Origin: Rotaria sp. Silwood1
Lineage: Eukaryota > Rotifera > Eurotatoria > Philodinida > Philodinidae
Assembly: GCA_905250075.1 (NCBI GenBank)
Contig: CAJNOP010000031.1
Coordinates: 367,338-431,337 of the forward strand
Length of the DNA stretch: 64,000 nt
Direction: 5' to 3'
Part shown: piece after piece, positions 1 to 12,700 of the stretch
How the letters are laid out: the number at the start of each line of letters is the position of its first letter
How positions within the stretch are numbered: position 1 is the first letter of the stretch
Notes under the pieces: generated by a model
Databases searched by the model: none
Told to the model about the DNA's origin: nothing
What the model saw: the letters and a program-made list of their open reading frames with translations, nothing else
Made by a program: the position numbers and the translations under genes

Positions 1-830
1 TACGGTGTGCCTGATAATTCTGAAATACTTGAGTGTCTGATTGTTTTAGACTTGAAATATACATACGATATAGAATGTTTTATTCTCGTCAGACACTGAG
101 AATTACGTATTTTCCTGTATTTTAAATACAGATGTGAGCGTGGAGTACTGTCGTAGACCCTCTCCTCACCCAAAACATCCGCACTTCTGTCGCTTGACAC
201 ACTATTTCCCATAGTATACGACTAGAAAACTGAAAATAAGTTATTATCGTTATTCATTTAGTTGGAAAAATTTAGTAGAGTTTCAAACTAGAATATCAAT
301 ATTCGTTTTTTATGTAAAACTCGTTACCAAAAAGGGTAGGAATGTAGATGTGATTGTGTTGTGATGTACATGTTAACGTGAAAAAGTGATCAATTGCATC
401 GATCTACCTGTACATACACTGTACAATACAATGTGATATACCGATGGATAACATTGCAGCAAATATATATTAACCTATTATGATTTTTATAGCTTGAGTA
501 TATTTGAATGCATACGAGATACTGTTTATTATCTATATAAATTTATTAAATATTGTTATGATAAATGCAGAAATGAATTTTTTTTTGTTTTTGAGTCTAT
601 AAAATATTGAAACTATAACTCGAAATTTTCTTTTTCAATTATAATTTAAAAACTTATTTAAGTTTTCTCATAAAATCTTGTTAAGACAATATTTATTCGA
701 ATGCACGATAAAAGACTCAACATAACATTGACGACAAACAGATTTGGTTTAATTGCTAGAAAAAAAAAGAAAACAAAAAAAAGGATGGCGAAAATAATAT
801 TATGTGTTGTGTTTGTTCGATAATGATCTT
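1..830. other. Left edge, no gene recognised
   Basis: No convincing open frame, RNA gene or long repeat is visible on either strand. The stretch is AT-rich with stops in all frames. The right part is probably the 3' UTR of the C18orf32-like gene that ends at 831. Confidence 0.5.
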
Positions 831-1249
831 TTATTCATTATGCAATTGTGAAGGAGCCGATGGTACTGATCGATGATGAACATCCGTATCATCAGTCGTT
901 GTTGATTTTAAATCAGGATATAATTTATTACTATTGTCACTTGGAGACTAAAAACAAAAAATCGAAAATTTTCTTTTTATTTTTATCTAAAAAAATAATA
1001 TTTTGTTATTTTTACTTTTGAAGCATTATTGTTTTTCTTTGGCATTGGACATGATTGAGGCATACGAATACCAATTTTTTCTCCAAATTTTTCGATTTTC
1101 TCAGCCCAAACTCCTATTTGATCACCAACTATTTTTAATGGTGGATAATATTGACAAAGTCTATCATAAATTGGTTTTATATAAGGTTCAAGAAATTTAC
1201 ACCAAATAACAATAGCTAAACCAACAAAAATGCACGGTACACAGACCAT
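831..1249 (-). CDS. C18orf32: UPF0729 / C18orf32-like small protein, two exons
   Basis: Exons on the minus strand are 1249-1016 and 947-831, joined by a 68-nt GT-AG intron in phase 0, giving 116 aa. The N-terminus (MVCVPCIFVGLAIVIW, then KFLEPYIKPIYDR) matches the signature start of the C18orf32/UPF0729 family: a Cys-containing hydrophobic segment followed by a conserved KFLEPYI motif. The family is short (76 aa in human) and is associated with the ER and lipid droplets. The tail here is longer and ends in a polar Ser/Asp/Thr-rich stretch encoded by exon 2. Reading through without splicing also gives a stop, but the donor, acceptor and in-frame second exon favour the spliced form. The molecular function of the family is not established. 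Confidence 0.87.
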
Positions 1250-1935
1250 TTTCTTTCTTTTTTTGTTTTCTATCTAAAATATAGATTTCTGACTAAAATG
1301 ATAAAATTACTTTTAAATAATATTTTTTTCTAAAATTTCCAAACTTCGCAGAGTTATTAGAACAAATATCTGCTGTAAAAAAATCATCGAAATTTCGCTG
1401 GTTAAAATTCTCCAACAATTAAATATATTGCTTGATTTTTTTTTTATCGAACGTTACACTGATCATTGATTAGATATAAAATTATTGTATTTTTCTGCTT
1501 TATATATATATATACATAGTTCATTGTTGATGTATTCAGGTGATGCTGCTCATGAATTGCCATGTATCAAGATAATTAGAAAAGTTTTACCCATAGTATA
1601 TGAAAATACATTCGTTTCATCAAAAGAAGACAGTCATTCAGAATATTTACATCATCTTACAGATCGATATATTTTTTGAAATAATTCAACACTAATAATA
1701 TAAATGTAATAAAATGATTAGCTTCATTATCATAATCTTATTCTCATTACTTATTGTAAACAAAAAAAATATATATGGAAAATTTCAATATGTTACATCT
1801 GATTGAAGATAATTTGGTATCATGTAATATTAATGATTCGTTAGAAAATAGTCAAGTCTAAATCATATTCTTTCAGGAAAATATTTAAAAAAACTATCGC
1901 AACGAATATTCGAAAAACAAACATTCAATCATAAT
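1250..1935. other. Intergenic region upstream of the C18orf32-like gene
   Basis: This should contain the promoter and 5' UTR of the minus-strand gene starting at 1249. A 64-codon frame at 1485-1679 has no recognisable motif and overlaps a (TA)n run, so I treat it as chance. No other structure was seen before the MITE at 1936. Confidence 0.4.
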
Positions 1936-2095
1936 TAGAGGTGTAAGCCGTACAGCTGGGCCACCGCCGCCATGGAATCATAGATAATTTTAAAATTTTT
2001 TTAGGAGCCACTGCTGCGCCGCCGTCATAAACGAAAATTTTTGATAATAGTCTAAGACGCACTGCCGCTGTTTTACCCTTTGGCTTACATCTCAA
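1936..2095. mobile_element. hAT-type MITE, 160 bp
   Basis: The inverted termini are TAGAGGTGTAAGCC on the left and, on the opposite strand of the right end, TTGAGATGTAAGCC. The flanking octamers are ATCATAAT (1928-1935) and ATTATAAT (2096-2103), which agree at 7 of 8 positions, as expected for a hAT-type 8-bp target duplication that has aged. The interior alternates GC-rich CCGCC/CTGCCG blocks with A/T-rich spacers, the same plan as the larger element at 59738. There is no coding capacity. Confidence 0.7.
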
Positions 2096-2370
2096 ATTAT
2101 AATTCGATGATTTTTCTTAACAGATTCTTGTTCTAATAAAGATATGAATTAATAAATTTTTCTGATTATATTTAATATGATATAATGTAATTAATCTAGA
2201 AAGAAAATATCATTGATGAGAAGAAAAAAAGAGATTGAAATGAAAATAGTAGATGGTAGTCATATAATTTCCATCAAGATTTAATATATTGAAACTTTCG
2301 ATCATACAAGAATTTATTTTACATATGAAAATAATAAAGCAAGACAACAGAAAAAGAAGAAAAACATTGT

Positions 2371-5300
2371 TTATCGACGATATTTCCATTTACGAAAATG
2401 AAACCATAATTGAAATATTCCATTTTGAAAATGACATCGAAATCCATGTTTATATGAATAATCCCATTCTTTACTAACTATTTTGAATGCAATATCCTTA
2501 AAAAAGAAAATCATAGAAAATAAATATTTATTTTAAATGTTTATTTTTATTTTACTTCATATGGTGGTCCAGCATGAAATTTAAGAATTGAGAAATCACG
2601 ATTATCTTCACAAACAGTCTTTATAAAAGAAAATATTAGAATTCAAATGTGAAAACAAATAAAAATACTTACAAGACTATACGATGGTGTTTTTGTTTTA
2701 TCAATTAAATCAGGATAGAATATCTAAAAGTAAATTCAAAATTTTATATAAATTCTCAACTAATGATAACATTGAAGTTTAAGTCAAATTTTTCTTTTTT
2801 TCTTCTTCGATGGCCTCAATATTTATTCGACTTTTTCTTAATTTTTACTTGTCATACAATTAGAATAAAAATGAATAGAGACTTTTACACTAATTCTAAA
2901 TATGATATTTATTTCTTTTAAATTTAAAATTTCGATCATCAAAAATTTTCGAATTCATTGACGTGTTAAACTCAAGAAAAAGAAAAGACGAATGACTTTT
3001 TGAACAGTTGTTAGCTAATTAAAAAATATCTTACATTAAATTTATATCCTTGAACAGTTTTCGGTGGTGGATTATCTGTATCATAATGTTTTTTATTATA
3101 TTGATTCCAATCATAACCCTAGAAAAATAAAAATTATTTTATTTTAAAATTAAAATGTAAATACATACAGTATGAACTTTATTAAAAACCCGAGGTTTAC
3201 GTGGTCGATATTTATCTGACCATAAATATTGAACATCCATAGGTACAACAGTATTAATAAGTGAATCATCATCTGTTAAGCTTCCCATACTTCGAGCAAA
3301 AGCTTCAAATGCATCTTCAACATCAGGTTTAACTGATCCAGATTTAATAACAGATTCACGTTGTTGTTTTAATTTTTCCCAATCATCTATTTCATCAGTA
3401 CAACGTTTTTGAATTTCCAAATCAAGATCATTTATATTAACTAATATAGGTGAATAACGACCATGTTCATATTCACGTAAACATTTATTTTCTAAATCTT
3501 CATTTGATTCAATATCATTATCATTAAATATATTTAATTGATTATTTGTATTATTTTCATTATCTTTCTTTTTTGTTATTGTTGAAGAATTTTTTAATGA
3601 TATTGATGTAGGTGCATGAAATATACCTTGTTCTTGTTTTATTTTTTGTAATTTTCTTTTTAATGTTAATTGATGACGATCACGAAGACGTGCACGAGCC
3701 ATATGTGCTTGTAATTGAGATAATAATGATTCCCAATAACCAATATCAATACCTTTTTCATTTTCGATTTTTAATCTAAATTTAACAATATTTTTCTGTT
3801 TTTAAACGTCGAAAATAGAATGCGCAATTAATTCAAATATCAAGGATATAAAACAAAAAACATTGACTACCTGAGTAAAGACGCATTTCTGAAAATGTGT
3901 TCTTCGCTTGAACATATTCACATCTCATCTATAAATATAGCTTTTTCATCTGTGAAATGTTCAAAAAATTTCCTTTTTAATATTGTTCTACATACAACAT
4001 GAATAAAAATGATACTTTTTTTTTATCTTCACTAATAAAAGTAGTTAGTTTTGATGGTTTTTTAAACGAACATAAAAAAACTCAAAGAGAAAAAAGTTGT
4101 TTTAAGACAGAAAATAAGAACTACACTAAAATTAGTCAAAAATTCTTATTCTAACTAATTGTATTCAGATTTAATCAGTCGTAATCTTTTAGTAGTTCGA
4201 ACAATGAGAGAATATTTTGTGTGAAGACTTTCACGATTAGAGCCCGTCGGGTCCAGAATTTTTGGACCCGGACCCTGGCCCAGGATTTTGGACCCGGACC
4301 CGATCATTTAAAATTTTTCTACCCGGACCCCTTTACAGGTTGCTGGACCCGGACCCGGACCCGGTCGCTTAAGTTTTTTGGATCCAAACACAATGACAAG
4401 TCAGTTTAGATAGTATAGTCAAGAAGGGTTTGTTGTTTTTTATCTATTTTCTAAATACATCTGATCTCTTCTTTGTATAAAACGAACAAAACTTTAAAAA
4501 AATTCAAAATAAATTGTATGGATCAAAGTTTTCTTCAGACCTGGATCCGGTTAAAGCAAAATTTTCAGACCCGGACCCGGACCCGGTCAAAATAAAATTT
4601 TTGGACCCGGACCCGGTCAAAGTAAAATTTTTGGACCCGGACCCGTGCGGGTCCGGGTCCGGGTCCTACCCGACGGGCTCTATTCACGATACAGATTACA
4701 TGTGTGTACAAAGGAACTTTTACCTAAAAAAAACCTATCGACTAAGTCTATGTGTTATGCTTTTTGATTTTGTCTCATACAAATTGAAAATTTTTCAACG
4801 ATTTACAAAATGAACATACTTAATACGTTGTTCTAATTGTTCCAATTGTTGTGGTGTTTTATTTTTAAATGTTTCTGTAACATCTTGAAAAACAGCTGTA
4901 TTAATACCTTCACGTCTATCATCAATTCTTTGATCATGATATAATTGTGATGATAATTTTCTTAATTTAGCTAATTCATCTTCTGTTATTGTTGTTATAT
5001 CTTGCCAATATTGTGCATCATAATAATTTGATTTAATACCAGATTTTTGTTGTTGTTCTAATTCAGTATAAACTTTAATATCAGCTAATAAATCTTCAAG
5101 ATCACGTATTGTTAGACCATTTAAATAAGTTGATGGTTCATGCATTTCAACAGCTAAATCATCATCATCATCATTAATATAATGAGCAAGAAGATCAATT
5201 GGTTTAGCACGACCATCAGTTATACGTATTTTTGAACGAAGACGTACTTGATTATAATGAAATGAATCTTCTTGTTTTTCCCATTCACGATAATATTCAG

Positions 5301-6094
5301 CTTCTTTAATACGTTGTAAAAATTCTTTTTCTTTTTCCATTGCTTCTTTTTGACGTTCACGTTCTAATCGTTGTTTTTTTAATTTTTCTAATTCCATCTT
5401 TAAATTTCAAAAAAAAAAAACATAAAAATAGAAAAAAATTTTTTTTTTTTTTACTTTATTTTCTTCGACACGTTGTGCTGTTAAAATTTTAAGATGTTCA
5501 GCTGGAACATCAGATAAACCTTTTTTTTCTAATTTTTTTGTCCAAACAAATGTTTCAAGTAATTTTTCATCACCATATGGATTATTTGCATTTGTCATAC
5601 CCTATAGAAATAAAGTTAAAGATAATGAAAAAAAAAAAATCGAAATATTCAATACCATATGTTCAGCATCCCAACCTAGAGCAGTTTTTTTTTTTTTTTC
5701 TTTTTCCATTTTTTTAGCTAAACGTCGTTGACGTTTTTCATGTGAAGTTTCATAAACTTTTCGAAGTTCACGTTGTCGTCTAAATATTTTAATTAATTAA
5801 TTAATTAATGATTATTTATTTTTTTTCTTACTTTTTTTCTGATCTCATGGCTTGACGTTCTTCTTCAATTTGTTCCATTGTTTTACCTTTATTTGTTATT
5901 TGTTTTTCACGATATTCTTCTTCATCAGTTGTTGTGGAATTATTATTAGATGATGATGACGAAGATGAAGATGATGATGATGATGATGGTGATCGACGAC
6001 GATCACGACTTCGATCTTTATTATCATCATCAGTTTTATCTTTACTTCGATGATGATGACGACGATGATTTTTTTTATGTTTAGAATTACCCAT
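2371..6094 (-). CDS. CACTN: Cactin, spliceosome-associated protein, nine exons, complete
   Basis: Minus-strand exons are 6094-5832, 5779-5656, 5601-5455, 5397-4820, 3775-3169, 3118-3035, 2723-2673, 2618-2556 and 2496-2371. All phases agree and give 680 aa. The N-terminus is basic and His/Arg/Asp-rich with a 13-Ser run (residues about 36-50). It is followed by ALGWDAEHM, a charged coiled-coil region with RSKIRITDGRAKPIDLL, and WESLLSQLQAHMARARLRDRHQ, which are hallmarks of the cactin middle domain. The C-terminal 125 residues hold SDKYRPRKPR, the NPPPKTVQGYKFN motif, FHAGPPYE and a final GIFQLWFHFRKWKYRR, the conserved cactin C-domain. Cactin acts in pre-mRNA splicing and sister-chromatid cohesion; Drosophila cactin binds the IkB homologue Cactus. 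Introns are 54-70 nt except two longer ones; the 1044-nt intron 3776-4819 contains a MITE. A frame reaching a stop just after FHAGPPYE would truncate the protein, but the donor there leads to the true last exon. Confidence 0.95.
4238..4682. mobile_element. hAT-type MITE with GACCCG hexamer arrays, 445 bp
   Basis: It lies in a cactin intron. Inverted termini are TAGAGCCCGTCGGGT at the left and ACCCGACGGGCTCTA at the right, a perfect 15-bp match. They are flanked by a perfect 8-bp duplication TTCACGAT (4230-4237 and 4683-4690). The interior is made of GGACCCGGACCCGG blocks separated by short AAAATTTTT-like spacers. Perfect ends and duplication suggest a recent insertion. The intron has grown to 1044 nt while most introns of the gene are under 70 nt. 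No transposase is encoded. Confidence 0.93.
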
Positions 6095-6793
6095 TAGTTT
6101 TTAACTATAAAGAAAAACAACAAATACGCATTTCAACATCAATTTTAATAGTTTATCTGTAATTACGTATAGATTTATTGGATTGGATTATTATCAAATA
6201 ACCATCAGATGATGAGAGAAGTTCTAAACAAAAAAAAAAAAAACAATTATTTATCTTTTCAATTAAATCAAAAATTTATGAAACTATGAATCAAAATAAT
6301 AAATAAAATAATTTATTTATATTATGTATAGATGTCGCTTAGAAAAATAAAATCTTTATTGAAATAAAATTTTTCGATACATTTAAATATTCTTTAAAAA
6401 ATTCGTATAATTTTCTTGAAATTTATTCAATAGACAAATATTTATTCCAGTAAAACTGGCCGGAAATAACAAATCAACAACAACAACAGCATAGCTAGCA
6501 AGAGTAACAAATAGGATTAACTTTATAAAATCATTCTTTTTTTTTTTCAGTTCTGTAATACGTTTTACACGTAAAAACTCACTTGTTTGATCATAGAAAA
6601 GAAGAAAAAAGAAAAAAAACAACAAAAACATTTTTCTATGTCAATTTAGATATGCACGAATTGAATTGAATTCCTCATTATTTTTAATCATCGAGCCATG
6701 ATTATTGGTAAAATTATATTGACAAAAAAATTATTTTTCGTATTCATATGTAAAAAAAATGTATATTATTATTCTAAATGATTAAACGTGTTC
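6095..6793. promoter_or_regulatory. Divergent intergenic region between CACTN and UNC13
   Basis: The cactin start (6094, minus) and the UNC13 long-form start (6794, plus) face away from each other across 699 bp, so promoters and 5' UTRs of both must lie here or in unseen upstream exons. A/T-rich homopolymer tracts are present. I could not define a TATA box, initiator or transcription factor site with confidence. Confidence 0.4.
6383..6631 (-). CDS. Possible small membrane protein, unknown
   Basis: An 82-codon minus-strand frame lies in the cactin-UNC13 divergent region. It has a Phe/Leu-rich start, a charged middle (RVKRITELKKKKNDF) and one clear hydrophobic segment (LILFVTLASYAVVVVDLLF). 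The Phe-rich start may be only a T-tract upstream of an exon, and the ORF could be chance. I do not recognise a family, and no neighbour context supports it. Confidence 0.2.
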   Translation of the reverse strand: MFLLFFFFFLLFYDQTSEFLRVKRITELKKKKNDFIKLILFVTLASYAVVVVDLLFPASFTGINICLLNKFQENYTNFLKNI

Positions 6794-9700
6794 ATGCCAT
6801 CATCAACATCCTCATCATCTCTTCTATTTTGTGTTTTAGTTAAAAGCGCAAATATCCAATCATCTGACAGTTTGTTTTATTAATAAAAAAAAAAAACAAA
6901 AAATGACATGTTTTTATTTTATTTTTCACATTAGATGAATGTTATTCATATGTTGTACTTAAAATTGATAATGTTAAATCTACAACAACTGTAGTAAAAG
7001 GTTCACAACCAAGTTGGGAACAAGAATTTTATTTGTAAGTTAAACAAAGATAAATTTTCCACTAGTTTTTCTTTCGAATTTAATAATTAATTTGATATTA
7101 TTCTAAGAATAAGAATTTTTAATTGTAATATTTGTGAATGAAAACAAAAACAAAATAAGATAACGAACAATTATAAATCTTTTCATGCATATAATTTGAA
7201 AATTAAATATTAATAATTTAATTAGATGAAATTATTAATAATCTTTCAATTCATCGAAAAATCTTGAATATATTGATATTTAAATTTTATTATTTTTAAT
7301 TCATTATTATCGAAATTTCTCAAGCAATATTTATGCTTCACTGATGACTAGACAACAAAAAAAAAAAAAAAATGATGAATAAGTACATCATGTTCCGGCG
7401 GATGTCCCAATAGTCCTTTCATTAGAAATACGTCGGTGAAATTCTGCTATTGATTGGTCTCAATCAAATGACTTTCTATGATAGAATTATTGATTAAATA
7501 AATCAGATTTATAATATTGTTTGATGAAATCACATTAGATTGATTTTTGTAGACTTATAAAAACCTAATCATAATAGAAAAATCATAATGATTTTCTAAA
7601 ATGATTTAGATTATTGAAATATGATATTATTGTCTGATTCTTCAATTGAATTATTCAACTAATATTTTGCGCTAGAATTAAAGAAAAGTGAATGTAAACT
7701 CAATAACAGTTATAGACAGACACCTGTAGTTTTCAACAATTGAACGAGGAAAACTTTGAGCACTTTTTCTTTTTTGTCTGAAAAAATTAATTTAAAATCT
7801 ACTATATTAGTAAAACATTGAAAACAAAAATGTACGAAAATAATATTTATTTTCGACGAAATTTTGATTTAAATACACGCTTCAGATAAAGGTACTTAAG
7901 ATATATAGTTTAAGGCACAAATCAGGTGATTATATTCTCAAGTCAAAATGCTCGACAAACAAAATGACGGAGGCATTCAGACAAATTCTATATACTTATG
8001 TTGATTTTTATCAACAACAAGACGTTTAGAGTTACCGTTGTTCAGTTATTAAAATTAAATCTATTCCTATTCAATTCTAAGGCGAACATTATAAAAAAAA
8101 TTGAAACATCGAATATTTTCTAAATATCTCAGCTAAAACAAATCATAGAATCTCAGATTTTTTTTTTCTAAAAGTTACAAAAACTATTGAATTTTTAGAA
8201 AACTAAAAAAAAACACATATATGAAAACATTACTATGTTTCATTATATTGGGAAAAGTAAAAAAAAACAATGTTTGTGATAATTTATCTCTGCACTGACA
8301 AATCATGAAAACTTGAGTGCTTTTTTTTTCTCTACAATAATTAAAGTGAAACATTCTTCTGACTTACGATAATGGATTTAGAAAAAAAAAAAGAGCTATA
8401 ATGCAAGATGTATAAGATGATCTAATTATTCATCAGAATTTCGTTTTCTTTTAGTATCTAAACAATAATCGTATTTGACATAATTTTAATTCTTTGTGGC
8501 GATTTTCGAACATTGAAACAATCACATTTAGAGCCTACCGAGTTGTTTCACCCAGATCCGGTCAAGTCCGAGTCCGAAAATTTTGAGCCCGGTTGCCTTA
8601 AATCACATTCAACAATAAGTTTTTCTTTTTACAATAGACTTGATTTAAATCATACACTTGCACTTTTTCGAATATTTATATTATTGTTCGAGTGAGATAT
8701 TAGAGCAACTCGTATATTTTCCAATATGGTTCTCTCTCTCTCTTTCTCAATCTATTATCGCAAGTCAAAAGAATCTTTTACTCGAACTATTGATATGTTT
8801 TATTTTGAGTTTAATAAAAATCCATAGGAACAAATTAAAAGGATCTTATTATATAGTTTTTTTTTTAAAGCATTTAACAGTACATCTTTCGGGAGAACAT
8901 GGAAGCCTTTATGATTTTTATTTATAAATATATTTGAATAATATTTGATGTTACATTCATTTGGTTTGCTTCAGTGTAACATGTTTTTTGTCCCTATTTA
9001 TATTTTATGCTTCAGATTAGCTTAAATGTTTCATTGAATGTAAATATATTGATGAATAATAGAATAAGAATAATTAATTTCATACAGTTGATAAGATGAT
9101 AAATCGTTTGAGTATTTTCAAACGTATTTGGTGTTATTATCATATCATAGAATAAAATTTAAGAATATTTATAAATAAAGATTAAAAAACCTTTTAGCTT
9201 ACTTTTTTTTTTTAATTTATTTAATCGAATACTTTTCTAGAAAAGAAGATTATCTCCAATTGGATGTTAAGACGTCTTAGAAATTAATGTCTAAAGCAAC
9301 TCATAAGGTTATATAATCTTTGCCTGTTGAGAGAAACAATTATTGAGAACGCGAACTTTTACAACAACAAATATACTCAATGAATTATTAATTCAAAAGA
9401 ATCTTCATAATTTATATGCATAGTAGAGGTCAAAAAATAAAAAAGAACAAATGTTGTTTTTTTTTATCGATATCAATTGTTTAAACCAAATCGAAATAAT
9501 GTTTTGAATAACAGCTAACGATATTCTCTATCAAATATATTTTATAGCTAAATTTCATAAGTGAACAATGAGAAGAAGAAGATTTCTGAAAAATCAAACA
9601 TGATAGGTTTCAAGTCTGAGAATACAGTGTGAAAACGATTCATGAAGATTACTATCTTAAAGAGCATAAACTCCTGAATAAAATCAAGAGTTGCTGCATT

Positions 9701-12700
9701 TTCTATGATTTTCCGTTAAGGGGGGAGGGATCCCCTCAGAAACCAACTTTGTTATTTTTCATCCGATTTCAACCAAAATTTCAGAGGATGTTAGTCTAGG
9801 CTAGGAGAGATTATGAGTAAAATATTTCCCCCAAATCTCCAATAAACTAATGAGTTATAGTCAATTTATTGGTCAAAATTATCCTATACACGGGCATGAG
9901 TTTCACAATAAGGATACGAGCTACCAAGCCCGGACGGTTTTCAAGTTGTAGAGTATCCTTAGGGCCCGATTTTTGAATTTCCCTTTGTTTGTTTTTAAAA
10001 AGCCTTTTTTTCGTAAAATTCACGAAATCATGCCCAAAAAATTGCTACTAAAAAATGAAATATCTAAGGTTTTTATTTCACCAAAAGAGGAATTCAAAAA
10101 TCGGATCCTGGAAGGATCTAGTCCTACCTGTCTACTATGCATTAAAAAAAATATCATCACTTCTATATTGAGTCATTATGAAGAAAATCTTGCCCGCGTA
10201 AACGGTATGCTCGACAAATTTGATTTTGAGAAAAACGAAAAACAAAGTTTTTTGATGCAGTAAATGTCTGTATTCGAAATAAATCTGCTTATCTATCTAA
10301 TATTTTCGCACTATTTCTCAAGCTTTATTGATGACATGTACATGGATATATCATAATATGGTTAGAGGTACATATCATTCCTAAATTATGGTCATGATTC
10401 CTTTTACATAGATGTCACTTCATGTCACACATGTTTTTATCAACTTTTTCGTTAATATATGATATTTTCATTCTTTTATTTGATTGAGAGACCTGAAATT
10501 TTTATGACATATATAACTAATCAAGATCTTTTAGTTCTGAAAATTTCATCTCTATAACTATGACTAATGATAAAATACAGAAGTTTTTCGTACTTGATTT
10601 TTGCTGAAAAATGAGGCAAGAATCGAGAGTGAAAACTTATATATTTCACTTTGATCGATGTATTTTATCATTAGTCATAGTTATAGAGATGAAACTTTCA
10701 AAACTAAAAGATCTTGATTAGTGGTGCATATCATAAAAATTACAGTTCTCGCGCTCAATCTCAAAATTGAGTTTTTTTCGAAAAATTGACTTTTCTGAGG
10801 GGGGGAGCTTAAAAAGTTGTAAATATCAGAAAAAAACAAGAAAATGCATTTTTAATCGACTTTTTTTTTCAATACTAAGCAATTCTTCATGCTATTCAGT
10901 AGATAGTACTCTTAAAAACTAATTTTTTTTTTTCATAATCTTTCATGATCATAAAACTACTGTGTTTGCTTCTTTTGAAATCTTCTTTCCTTCGTCGATC
11001 TAGAAAATTTCGGTATGGAATGCATTTGATAGAGAGTATCATCAGATACATAAATCATTATTTAGAATTGAGTTAAATTCCATTGTAGCAAATAAAAATC
11101 AAAAATAGATTAATTTTATATTTTTGTTAGAAGAAAAATCCGTACTCCAAAGTTCTGTCAAGAGTATCTTCTATAAACTTGTATCTATTTTAAGTCTACT
11201 ATTAATATGTGTCATGAATATGATAATTTCAAGTAACTTTATATAAGTCTATCTGACAATAAAGCAGAAATGCTTTATCGTACTTAAACATTTGAGTACC
11301 AGTCAAGTACGATGAAGTATTTCGACTTTATTACCAAACAAAGTTATATAAAGTAACTTGACATTATTATTATGCTCGTGACATACTATTGATGATAGTA
11401 GGCTTAAAATAGTTAAAAAGTTCTAAAGAATACTTTTAACATAACCTTGTCAAAGAAAAGTTTCGCTTTTTACCCCCTTGATTTTTAACTTGTACTGTAA
11501 ATACAATGTTTTCTGTAAAATTCTTGTTAATATATTAAATAAAATAAATATAGGATAGTAGTAAGCAATAATTCGATCGATGCAAAAAAAGAAAAAGATG
11601 ATTATAAACGTTCAAGTCAAGTATACTATTAAATGCATCATGATAGACTATCAAAATATTCCGAATCCAATGATATATATATATATATTGTGAAGAAAGA
11701 TCAATGAAATTACTTGACTCAAGATAAAAAATTCTTCTTTCAGATATGAATAGTAAAAGTTTAAAACATATTTAACCTTTAAATTATAAGGAGTAGGATT
11801 ATAAATTAAGTTTGAATGAATTTACACACCCTCAAAAAGTAGAAAGAAAACTTATTTCAAATGCAAAGAATAAAAAAAAACAACAACAAATATTTCTCAT
11901 AATTCTCTGCTAGAAAAATGTTAGTAAAAGAGACTAACAGCAAAAAAAAAAACATCAATTTTCTGCATTGAAATAATTTCTAAGTCAGAGATCCTATTAA
12001 AATATTTGAGTTCATATTCCAAAAGAACACAAAATTCTAATTCTAATTCACTATTTTTATAATTTCTGCAAATTCTTGAACTATTTGATGACTTACTTAT
12101 TTTAATAGCAAATCTATTATTAGCGATCATAATTTTTGCATTTAGATCTAATTAAAAGATGCACTATTGTTGTGTACCTTTGAGACGTAGGTCAGAATAT
12201 CACAAATATTGAAAATATCTGTTTTATTGTATCTTAACGTTGTGCTCTATTCAACTTTACATTTACGAGCTTTGCCATCAAATGATTAAAAAATGTCTGA
12301 ACATTTATATCTTATTATTCGAAATAAATATTATTATTGATGTCATCATGTTTTTCCAATGATAGATAATTTATATTTACAAGAGATAGTGATGTTTCTT
12401 TGCATAGTTCTTTGTATATTTGTAAAATAATCATTTATTATCGGTACGTAGTTTTTTTTTGTTTTTCTCTTAAAATTTTTATTTTTATCATCAATGGACA
12501 ATATTTCTAATCGTTATCAATGAATAACTATGTTCAGTCATAATTTCCGGAAATAAAATATAGTTATCTATAGTATTAACAATAGATAAAGATTGGAATA
12601 ACTAAAAACAGACAGATAGAAGAGTTTTTTATATTAGTACGAGATACTATAAATACACACTTTACTTAATATTTTTTTGAAATTAATTTGAAAATTGAAC

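Noticed and set aside
1485-1679. 64-codon frame in intergenic DNA
   Set aside because: No motif, overlaps a TA run, no splice or promoter context.
2289-2477. 62-codon plus-strand frame
   Set aside because: It is the antisense shadow of the last cactin exon (2496-2371, minus), which encodes the conserved cactin C-terminus.
4514-4813. 99-codon Asp/Pro-rich frame with DPDP repeats
   Set aside because: Produced by the GGACCC hexamers of the MITE at 4238-4682 and not by a gene.
8943-8980. Short hairpin ATGTTACA...TGTAACAT as a microRNA
   Set aside because: An 8-bp stem is too short and is expected by chance in AT-rich DNA.
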